Shown one piece after another: positions 53,515 to 60,798 of a DNA stretch of 64,000 nt (the stretch's first letter is position 1; every line of letters begins with the position of its first letter). The DNA lies in the NCBI RefSeq assembly GCF_023073915.1, contig NZ_JADPKK010000022.1, positions 2,071,540 to 2,135,539 on the forward strand. Reading direction: 5' to 3'. Both the position numbers and the translations under genes were made by a program. The stretch comes from Bradyrhizobium sp. 149. GTDB taxonomy: Bacteria; Pseudomonadota; Alphaproteobacteria; Rhizobiales; Xanthobacteraceae. The notes under the pieces are model-generated. The model saw nothing but the letters and a program-made list of their open reading frames with translations, did no database searches and was not told where the DNA came from.

Positions 53515-54744
53515 ATGGATTACAGCCAGTTTTTCACTTCCGCCCTTGATCGTCTCCACTCGGAGCGGCGCTACCGCGTGTTCGCCGATCTCGAGCGCAT
53601 CGCCGGCCGGTTCCCGCATGCGCTCTGGCACTCGCCCAAGGGCAAGCGCGACGTCGTGATCTGGTGCTCCAACGATTATCTCGGCATGGGTCAACACCCG
53701 AAGGTGGTCGGCGCCATGGTCGAGACCGCGACCCGCGTCGGCACTGGCGCCGGCGGCACCCGCAACATCGCCGGCACGCACCATCCGCTGGTGCAGCTCG
53801 AGGCCGAGCTCGCCGATCTCCACGGCAAGGAAGCCTCGCTGCTCTTCACGTCCGGCTACGTCTCGAACCAGACCGGCATCGCGACCATCGCAAAGCTCAT
53901 TCCGAACTGCCTGATCCTGTCGGACGAGCTCAACCACAATTCGATGATCGAGGGCATCCGCCAGTCCGGTTGCGAGCGGGTCGTGTTCCGCCACAACGAC
54001 CTCGCCGATCTCGAAGCGCTGTTGAAGGCTGCGGGTCCGAGCCGGCCCAAGCTGATCGCCTGCGAGAGCCTTTATTCGATGGACGGCGACATCGCCCCGC
54101 TCGCCAGGATCTGCGACCTTGCCGAGAAGTACGGTGCGATGACCTATGTCGACGAGGTCCACGCCGTCGGCATGTACGGCCCCCGCGGCGGCGGCATCGC
54201 CGAGCGCGACGGCGTGATGCATCGCATCGACATTCTCGAAGGCACGCTCGCCAAGGCGTTCGGCTGCCTCGGCGGCTACATCGCCGCCAACGGCCAGATC
54301 ATCGACGCCGTGCGCTCCTATGCGCCGGGCTTCATCTTCACCACCGCACTGCCGCCGGCGATCTGCTCGGCCGCGACCGCCGCGATCAAGCATCTGAAGA
54401 CGTCAAGCTGGGAGCGTGAGCGCCACCAGGACCGCGCCGCCCGCGTCAAGGCGATCCTCAACGCCGCCGGCCTGCCGGTGATGTCGAGCGACACCCACAT
54501 CGTCCCGCTGTTCATCGGCGATGCCGAGAAGTGCAAGCAGGCCTCCGACCTCTTGCTCGAACAGCACGGCATCTACATCCAGCCGATCAACTATCCGACA
54601 GTCGCCAAGGGCACCGAACGCCTGCGCATCACGCCCTCGCCCTATCACGATGACGGCCTGATCGATCGGCTCGCTGAAGCCCTGCTGCAGGTGTGGGACC
54701 GCCTCGGCCTGCCGCTCCGCGAGAAATCGCTGGCGGCGGAGTAG
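53515..54744 (+). CDS. hemA: 5-aminolevulinate synthase
   Basis: A 409-residue pyridoxal-phosphate enzyme that condenses glycine and succinyl-CoA to 5-aminolevulinate, the first step of alphaproteobacterial (Shemin) tetrapyrrole synthesis. The catalytic Lys247 lies in LEGTLAKAFGCLGG; Asp213 and His216 in YVDEVHAVGMYG bind the cofactor. CSNDYLGMGQHP and TGAGGTRNIAGTHHPL are family hallmarks. MDYSQFF is the start used by B. japonicum HemA (recalled), to which the whole protein is nearly identical. The FNR/FixK box upstream fits oxygen control of haem supply, important in microaerobic growth and nodules. Confidence 0.97.
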   Translation: MDYSQFFTSALDRLHSERRYRVFADLERIAGRFPHALWHSPKGKRDVVIWCSNDYLGMGQHPKVVGAMVETATRVGTGAGGTRNIAGTHHPLVQLEAELADLHGKEASLLFTSGYVSNQTGIATIAKLIPNCLILSDELNHNSMIEGIRQSGCERVVFRHNDLADLEALLKAAGPSRPKLIACESLYSMDGDIAPLARICDLAEKYGAMTYVDEVHAVGMYGPRGGGIAERDGVMHRIDILEGTLAKAFGCLGGYIAANGQIIDAVRSYAPGFIFTTALPPAICSAATAAIKHLKTSSWERERHQDRAARVKAILNAAGLPVMSSDTHIVPLFIGDAEKCKQASDLLLEQHGIYIQPINYPTVAKGTERLRITPSPYHDDGLIDRLAEALLQVWDRLGLPLREKSLAAE

Positions 54745-54750
54745 CTCCCG

Positions 54751-54825
54751 GTCGTCCTGGCGAAAGCCAAGACCCATTACCCCAGCTATGAATTGTTGCG
54801 GCTCTCTGGCCTTCGCCAGGGCGAC
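54751..54825. repeat. Dispersed palindromic repeat after hemA
   Basis: GTCGTCCTGGCGAA (54751-54764) and TTCGCCAGGGCGAC (54812-54825) form an imperfect inverted pair around CAAGACCCATTACCCCAGC. I recall this sequence type recurring in Bradyrhizobium intergenic DNA. It may also end hemA transcription. Confidence 0.65.
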
Positions 54826-54966
54826 GTTGGGGTTGGCACCTTAACGACAACCCCAGTTCCCGCGCTCGCACGGCATTTCGCTGTCGCTTGCGACCGTCCA
54901 ACGCGCTAGATTTACAGGGAAAACGAGAGCGGGCGCTGCCAGCGCCCCGGGAGAAGCACGCTCGCC

Positions 54967-57900
54967 ATGCTGCACGATTGGGGCGTGATCGCCGCCGCCT
55001 TCGGCTATATCGGCTTTCTGTTCCTGGTGGCGAGCCATGGCGACCGCCGCTCGCCGGCTGGTCGCGGCCGCGCCTCCGGGCTGATCTATCCGCTGTCGCT
55101 GGCGATCTATTGCACCTCCTGGACCTTCTTCGGCTCGGTCGGCTTCGCCACCCGCACCTCCACCGACTTCCTCGCCATCTATGTCGGCCCGATCCTGATG
55201 ATCGGGCTCGGAGCCGGCGTGCTCCGCCGCGTGATCCAGCTTGCGAAAGCCCACAACATCACCTCGATCGCCGACTTCATCGGCGCGCGCTACGGCAAGA
55301 GCCAGGCAGTGGCGGCCACCGTCGCGCTGATCGCGATCATCGGCTCGGTGCCCTACATCGCGCTCCAGCTCAAGGCGGTCGCCTCCTCGCTCGAAACCAT
55401 CCTGAGCGAAGACCAGGCCTTCTCCCACATCCCGATCGTCGGCGACGTGGCGCTGATCGTGACGCTGGCGATGGCGGCCTTCGCGGTGCTGTTCGGCACG
55501 CGGCAGACGGACGCCACCGAGCATCAGCACGGCCTGATGCTGGCGGTCGCGACCGAATCCATCATCAAGCTGGTCGCTTTCCTTGCCGCCGGCATCTTCG
55601 TCACCTTCTGGATGTTCTCGCCGCACGAGCTGATCGAGCGCGCGATGAAGACACCAGAGGCGGTGCGCGCCATCAACTATTCGCCCTCGATCGGCAACTT
55701 CCTGACCATGACGCTGCTGTCGCTGTGCGCGATCATGCTGCTGCCGCGTCAGTTTCACGTCAGCGTGGTGGAGAATTCCTCGGATGCGGAGGTCGGTCGC
55801 GCGCGCTGGCTGTTTCCGCTCTACCTCGTCGCCATCAATCTGTTCGTGATCCCGATCGCGCTCGCCGGCCTCGTCAGCTTTCCGTTCGGCGCCGCCGACC
55901 CTGATATGTACGTGCTGGCGCTGCCGATGGAGGGCGGTGCGGAGTTGCTCAGCGTCGCCATTTTCGTCGGCGGCCTGTCGGCGGCGACTGCGATGGTGAT
56001 CGTCGAATGCGTCGCGCTCTCCATCATGGTCTCGAACGACCTCGTAGTGCCCCTGGTGCTGCAACGACGGCCCGAGGGACGCACCGGCGGCGCCGATTTC
56101 AGCGACTTCCTGCTGCGCTCGCGCCGGCTCGCGATCTTCGCCATCATGGTGATGGCCTATTTCTACTACCGCGCGCTCGGCAATACCCAGCTCGCCGCGA
56201 TCGGCCTGCTCTCCTTTGCCGCCATCGCCCAGCTTGCACCAAGCTTCTTCGGCGGGCTGCTGTGGCGGCGCGCGACCGCGCGCGGCGCGATCGGCGGCAT
56301 GCTGGTCGGCTTCGCGGTGTGGCTCTACACGCTGTTCATCCCGAGCTTTATGGACTCGACTTCGGGCATCCTGCTGCTCCAGCACGGCCCGTTCGGGATC
56401 GAGGCGCTGCGGCCGCAGGCGCTGTTCGGCGCCGACCTGCCGCCGCTGATGCACGGCGTCATCTGGTCACTGTCGCTCAACATCCTCACTTATGTGCTGC
56501 TGTCGCTTGCGCGCCGGCCGTCTTCGATCGAACTGGTGCAGGCCGATCTGTTCGTGCCCAACACGCTCGCGCCGATCTCCCCGAACTTCCGCCGCTGGCG
56601 CACCACCGTCACGGTGCAGGACATCCAGACCACGGTGGCGCAATATCTCGGGCCGGACCGCGCGCGGCATTCGTTCGAGGCATTCTCCGCGCGGCGCAAT
56701 GTGCGGCTGGAGTCCGGGGCACCCGCCGATTTCGAGCTGCTGCAGCACGCCGAGCACCTGATCGCCTCCTCGATCGGTGCGGCCTCCTCGCGTCTCGTGA
56801 TGTCGCTGCTGCTGCGCAAGCGGACAGTCTCCGCCAAGGCTGCGCTCAAACTGCTCGACGATTCCCACGCGGCGCTGCATTTCAACCGCGAGATCCTCCA
56901 GACCGCGCTCAACCATGTCCGCCAGGGCATCGCGGTATTCGATTCCGATCTGCAACTGATCTGCTCCAACCGGCAGTTCGGCGATCTGCTCAATGTTCCC
57001 CCGCATTTCATCCAGTTCGGCACGCCGTTGCGTGAGATCCTGGAATTCATGGGCGTGAGCGAGCCGGATGACCCGGTCGAGCGCGAGGCCATGCTGGAGC
57101 GCCGGCTCGCGGCTTACACCACAGACAGCGAGCCTTATCTGGAGCGCCTGCCCGACCGCCACATGGTGATCGAGATTTTGACCAACCGCATGCCCGGCGG
57201 CGGCTTCGTCATCACCTTCACCGACGTCACGCCCACATTCGAAGCGGCCGAAGCGCTGGAGCGCGCCAATGCGACGCTGGAAAAGCGGGTGCGGGACCGC
57301 ACCGAAGAGCTGACCCGGCTGAATTCCGAGCTGGCACAGGCCAAGAGCGCGGCCGAAGACGCCAGCATCTCGAAGACGCGTTTCCTCGCCGCCGCCAGCC
57401 ACGACATTCTCCAGCCGCTGAACGCGGCCAGGCTCTATGTCACGAGCCTGGTCGAGCGCCAGCACAGCGGCGAGGAGACGCGACTGGTCGAGAACATCGA
57501 CGAATCGCTCCAGGCGATCGAGGAGATCCTCGGTGCGCTGCTCGACATCTCCCGGCTCGACGCCGGCGCGATGACGACCTCGATCTCGAGCTTCAAGATG
57601 GCCGACCTGATGCGCTCGCTGGAGATCGAGTTCGCGCCGGTCGCACGCGCCAAGAATCTCGAGCTCGCCTTCGTGCCCTGCTCGCTGCCGGTCGAATCGG
57701 ACCGCTTGCTGCTGCGGCGCCTGCTGCAGAACCTGATCTCCAACGCGATCAAGTATACGCCGCGCGGCCGTGTGCTGGTCGGCTGCCGCCGCCGCGGCGC
57801 CTCGCTCAAGATCTGCGTCTATGACACCGGCGTCGGTATTCCCACGGTCAAGCGCGGCGAGATCTTCAAGGAATTCCACCGCCTCGAGCAGGGCGCCCGG

Positions 57901-58473
57901 ATCGCCCGCGGCCTCGGCCTTGGACTGTCGATCGTCGAGCGGCTGGCGCGCGTGCTCAACCATGGCATCGCCATCGATTCCAATGTCGGCGGCGGCTCGG
58001 TGTTTTCCGTGACGGTGCCGACGGCGGAGGCGATCACCCACACCGCGGCCGTGACCAGCGCGACGCCGCTCGCGCGCACGCCGATCTCGGGCACCCTGAT
58101 CGTCTGCATCGAGAACGACGCCGCGATCCTCGACGGCATGCGCACGCTGCTGAAGGCCTGGGACGCCGAAGTGATCGCGGTCGCAGATCCCGAGGGCGCG
58201 ATCGCCGCGATCGAAACTGCCGGCCGCCGCGTGACCGGCCTGCTAGTCGACTACCATCTCGACCGCGGCAACGGCATCGCCGCGATCCGCGATATCCGTC
58301 GCCGCTTCGGCGACGGCATCCCGGCGATCCTGATCACCGCCGACCGCAGCCCCGCCGTGCAAATGGCTGCGCGCGAGGAAAATGTCGCGGTGCTCAACAA
58401 GCCGGTCAAGCCGGCTTCGCTCCGCGCCCTGCTCGGCCAGTGGCGCGCGCAGCAGATGGTGGCGGCGGAGTGA
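54967..58473 (+). CDS. Sodium/solute symporter-like hybrid sensor histidine kinase
   Basis: A 1,168-residue protein. Residues about 1-520 form a 12-13-helix sodium:solute symporter (SLC5/PutP-like) domain. A PAS domain follows (about 645-760: NHVRQGIAVFDSDLQLICSNRQF), then a coiled coil, the HisKA domain with phospho-acceptor His812 in AASHDILQPLN, the ATPase domain (NLISNAIKYT, DTGVGIP, GLGLGLSIV) and a C-terminal receiver with Asp1095 in LLVDYHLD. It therefore senses, and perhaps transports, a solute and phosphorylates its own receiver. It resembles CbrA/CrbS-type kinases that respond to acetate or amino acids. It is followed tail-to-tail after 10 bp by the cytochrome gene; no separate response regulator is adjacent. 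Confidence 0.95.
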   Translation: MLHDWGVIAAAFGYIGFLFLVASHGDRRSPAGRGRASGLIYPLSLAIYCTSWTFFGSVGFATRTSTDFLAIYVGPILMIGLGAGVLRRVIQLAKAHNITSIADFIGARYGKSQAVAATVALIAIIGSVPYIALQLKAVASSLETILSEDQAFSHIPIVGDVALIVTLAMAAFAVLFGTRQTDATEHQHGLMLAVATESIIKLVAFLAAGIFVTFWMFSPHELIERAMKTPEAVRAINYSPSIGNFLTMTLLSLCAIMLLPRQFHVSVVENSSDAEVGRARWLFPLYLVAINLFVIPIALAGLVSFPFGAADPDMYVLALPMEGGAELLSVAIFVGGLSAATAMVIVECVALSIMVSNDLVVPLVLQRRPEGRTGGADFSDFLLRSRRLAIFAIMVMAYFYYRALGNTQLAAIGLLSFAAIAQLAPSFFGGLLWRRATARGAIGGMLVGFAVWLYTLFIPSFMDSTSGILLLQHGPFGIEALRPQALFGADLPPLMHGVIWSLSLNILTYVLLSLARRPSSIELVQADLFVPNTLAPISPNFRRWRTTVTVQDIQTTVAQYLGPDRARHSFEAFSARRNVRLESGAPADFELLQHAEHLIASSIGAASSRLVMSLLLRKRTVSAKAALKLLDDSHAALHFNREILQTALNHVRQGIAVFDSDLQLICSNRQFGDLLNVPPHFIQFGTPLREILEFMGVSEPDDPVEREAMLERRLAAYTTDSEPYLERLPDRHMVIEILTNRMPGGGFVITFTDVTPTFEAAEALERANATLEKRVRDRTEELTRLNSELAQAKSAAEDASISKTRFLAAASHDILQPLNAARLYVTSLVERQHSGEETRLVENIDESLQAIEEILGALLDISRLDAGAMTTSISSFKMADLMRSLEIEFAPVARAKNLELAFVPCSLPVESDRLLLRRLLQNLISNAIKYTPRGRVLVGCRRRGASLKICVYDTGVGIPTVKRGEIFKEFHRLEQGARIARGLGLGLSIVERLARVLNHGIAIDSNVGGGSVFSVTVPTAEAITHTAAVTSATPLARTPISGTLIVCIENDAAILDGMRTLLKAWDAEVIAVADPEGAIAAIETAGRRVTGLLVDYHLDRGNGIAAIRDIRRRFGDGIPAILITADRSPAVQMAAREENVAVLNKPVKPASLRALLGQWRAQQMVAAE

Positions 58474-58483
58474 ACCTCCGCAC

Positions 58484-59041
58484 TCAAGGCGCAAGCTTCG
58501 TAAACACATAGTCGCGGCTCTTCACGCGGGCTTCGTGGCAGGCGAAGCAGGTGCGATGCTGGGCCTCGTCGACCGGCTTGCCGTTGACGAAGCGGCCAAA
58601 CCCCCAGCCGCCGGTGGCCGCATATTTTCTGGCATCCTTGACCATCACCTGGACGGTGGTGGCCTCACCGGGAATCGTCGCGGACGCAAATTCGGGCGAC
58701 TGCTTCCGCTTCCAGGCGCGCTTGACCAGAATGGCGCCGTCCGGGAACGGAAGCTTTCCTGCCTGATAGGCGTCGAGCGCGGTCTGGTTGCCGATGACAG
58801 CGCGGAGCTCGTCGAGTGGGGCTGCCTCCTCGGCCGGCGCGATCAACTCCCACTGCTTGTAGCCGGGCGGAATTGTGACGCCGTAGATCGGCGAGGCATC
58901 GGCTGTCGCGGGATCTTCCGCAAGCGCGATCGTGACAAGATACGGCACGCAGGTCAGGACAACGGCGAGGAGGAGCACGGTCAGCACGATCATCGTCGCA
59001 GGGGATGGAAATTTTGACTTTTCAGATTTCATTGTGGTCAT
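58484..59041 (-). CDS. Cytochrome P460-family haem protein
   Basis: A 185-residue protein. An N-terminal helix (about 16-40) acts as signal or anchor. The conserved P460 body runs from YGVTIPPGYKQWELIAP through PFPDGAILVKRAWKRK and TTVQVMVKDARKYAATGGWGFGRF to the c-type haem motif CFACH (165-169) near the C-terminus. Characterised cytochromes P460 oxidise hydroxylamine or related species using a Lys-haem crosslink; many relatives have unknown reactions. It is the distal gene of a leftward group with the hydrolase and Ohr. Confidence 0.88.
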   Translation of the reverse strand: MTTMKSEKSKFPSPATMIVLTVLLLAVVLTCVPYLVTIALAEDPATADASPIYGVTIPPGYKQWELIAPAEEAAPLDELRAVIGNQTALDAYQAGKLPFPDGAILVKRAWKRKQSPEFASATIPGEATTVQVMVKDARKYAATGGWGFGRFVNGKPVDEAQHRTCFACHEARVKSRDYVFTKLAP

Positions 59042-59113
59042 GAGGCTTCATTGAGCTGAGATCGCATGTAGACCTCGGTCCAGCCTTGCCGGACCGAGGT
59101 CTTGCCAAAATCC

Positions 59114-60145
59114 TCAGGCGCCGCCGTCGGCGTCGATGACGGCCTTGGCAAAGGCTTGCGGCGCTTCCTGAGGCAGATTGTGGCCGACGCCACCGGTGAT
59201 CAGGCGATAGTCGTACCGGCCCGAGAACTTCTTGGCATAGGCGCTTGGGTCGGGATGCGGCGCGCCATTGACATCGCCTTCCATCGTGATCGCCGGCACC
59301 TCGATGACAGGTGCCGCCGCGAGCTTCTTTTCGAGATGCTCGTACTTAGCTTCGCCTTGGGCGAGCCCGAGCCGCCAGCGGTAATTGTGGATCGTGATCG
59401 CGACATGATCCTTGTTGTCCAGCGCCGCCGCGCTGCGGGCGAAGGTGGCGTCGTCGAACTTCCACTGCGGCGAAGCAAGCTTCCAGATCAGTTTTGCGAA
59501 ATCATGCGTGTACTTCTCGTATCCGGCGCGGCCGCGCTCGGTCGCAAAATAGAACTGGTACCACCATTGCAGCTCGGCCGACGGCGGCAGCGGCGCGTTG
59601 CCGGCGGCCTGGCTGGAGATCAGATAGCCGCTGACCGACACCAGTGCGCGGCAGCGCTCCGGCCACAGCGCGGCGATGATGTCGGCGGTGCGCGCGCCCC
59701 AATCGAAACCGGCGATCACCGCCTTCTTGATCTCGAGCTTGTCCATCAGGGCGATGATGTCGGTGGCCATCGCTGCCGGCTCGCCGTTGCGCGGCGTCTC
59801 GGCGGAGAGGAAGTGCGTCGAACCGTAACCGCGGAGATAGGGGATGATGACGCGATAGCCGGCCTTTGCCAGGATCGGCGCGACATCGACGAAGGCGTGA
59901 ATGTCGTAGGGCCAGCCGTGCAGCAGGATCGCGACGGGACCGTTCGCAGGGCCGGCCTCCGCGTAGCCGACGTTGAGGACGCCGGCATCGATCTGCTTGA
60001 TCGCGCCGAACGACGCATTCGTCGCGGAGGAGCGCGGCGCCTCCGATTCGGCACGGGCGAGGCCGATCACGCCGAGGCCGGCTGCGACGGTTCCCGCGGC
60101 GAGGCCGAAAAACTGGCGGCGGTGCTGGTCAATGATCTGTTTCAT
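59114..60145 (-). CDS. Tat-exported alpha/beta hydrolase (epoxide hydrolase-like)
   Basis: A 343-residue protein. The N-terminus HRRQFFGLAAGTVAAGLGVIGLARA is a twin-arginine signal. The hydrolase core has the oxyanion motif HGWPYD (76-81), nucleophile Asp148 in AGFDWGART and catalytic His322 in GGVGHNLPQE, an epoxide hydrolase/haloalkane dehalogenase pattern with Asp instead of Ser. It acts in the periplasm after folding. It lies 36 bp downstream of ohr, so the two are probably one transcript. Confidence 0.9.
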   Translation of the reverse strand: MKQIIDQHRRQFFGLAAGTVAAGLGVIGLARAESEAPRSSATNASFGAIKQIDAGVLNVGYAEAGPANGPVAILLHGWPYDIHAFVDVAPILAKAGYRVIIPYLRGYGSTHFLSAETPRNGEPAAMATDIIALMDKLEIKKAVIAGFDWGARTADIIAALWPERCRALVSVSGYLISSQAAGNAPLPPSAELQWWYQFYFATERGRAGYEKYTHDFAKLIWKLASPQWKFDDATFARSAAALDNKDHVAITIHNYRWRLGLAQGEAKYEHLEKKLAAAPVIEVPAITMEGDVNGAPHPDPSAYAKKFSGRYDYRLITGGVGHNLPQEAPQAFAKAVIDADGGA

Positions 60146-60181
60146 GGCGTTGCTACCTTGTTGATGGTTGGTGGTGGTACG

Positions 60182-60601
60182 TCAGATCAGCGCGACCGTG
60201 ACGTCGATGTTGCCGCGGACGGCTTTGGAATAGGGGCAAGTCTGGTGCGCCTCATCGATGAGGCCGCGCGCGATCTCGCGGTCGAGACCGGGCAGGCTGA
60301 CATCGAGGCGCGCCCTGAGCGAATAGGCGCCCTCGTCGAGCACGAGGTCGATCTCCGCATCGATTGCGCATTTCCTGGGGAGCTCGATCTTCCGCTTGCG
60401 GGCGGCGATCTCCATCGCGCCTTCGAAGCAGGCCGACCAACCGGCCGCGAACAATTGCTCGGGATTGGTGCCGATGCCGGTGTCGCCCGGCGGCGACAGC
60501 TTGACATCCAGGCGGCCGTCGGAACTGCGCGATATGCCGTCCTGTCGCCCGCCGCTGGTGCGGGTCCGGGCCGTGTAGAGCAATTTTGCCGCTTGGGTCA
60601 T
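60182..60601 (-). CDS. ohr: Organic hydroperoxide resistance protein (Ohr/OsmC family)
   Basis: A 139-residue thiol peroxidase that reduces organic hydroperoxides to alcohols. The catalytic pair is Cys58 in GWSACFEGAM and Cys122 in HQTCPYSKAV; Arg19 and Glu48 match the other conserved catalytic residues. The ATG follows AAGGAG by 6 nt. It is the first gene of the leftward group, divergent from a large winged-helix regulator. No MarR-type OhrR is adjacent, so that regulator may take the role. Confidence 0.93.
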   Translation of the reverse strand: MTQAAKLLYTARTRTSGGRQDGISRSSDGRLDVKLSPPGDTGIGTNPEQLFAAGWSACFEGAMEIAARKRKIELPRKCAIDAEIDLVLDEGAYSLRARLDVSLPGLDREIARGLIDEAHQTCPYSKAVRGNIDVTVALI

Positions 60602-60662
60602 GAAGGTCTCCTTGCCGTCGCACACTGACTAGCAGCGGCTGCCGCGAGACACCCGTTTGGAC

Positions 60663-60702
60663 TTGTGAGAAGTTGTGAGGTCTCGGCTCGCTCGCCTCAC
60701 AA
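60663..60702. promoter_or_regulatory. TTGTGAG repeats with inverted CCTCACAA (candidate operator)
   Basis: TTGTGAG (60663-60669) and TTGTGAGG (60673-60680) are direct repeats 10 bp apart, and CCTCACAA (60695-60702) is the exact inverse of the second. They lie in the 197-bp divergent gap between ohr and the large regulator gene and are good candidates for the regulator's site. Confidence 0.5.
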
Positions 60703-60798
60703 GGTCTGAATCCGCGGTCTGATCGCGGCGCAGTCGACGGCCTTGCCGGATCGCGATCATCTGGCTATCCGGTCTTTTCGAAGGATCAGGATTCCGCC

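Noticed and set aside
54841..58041. Long minus-strand frames (54841-56454, 56467-58041) opposite the histidine kinase
   Set aside because: They are shadows of the kinase reading frame, composed of low-quality His/Arg/Gln-rich sequence without any recognisable domain.
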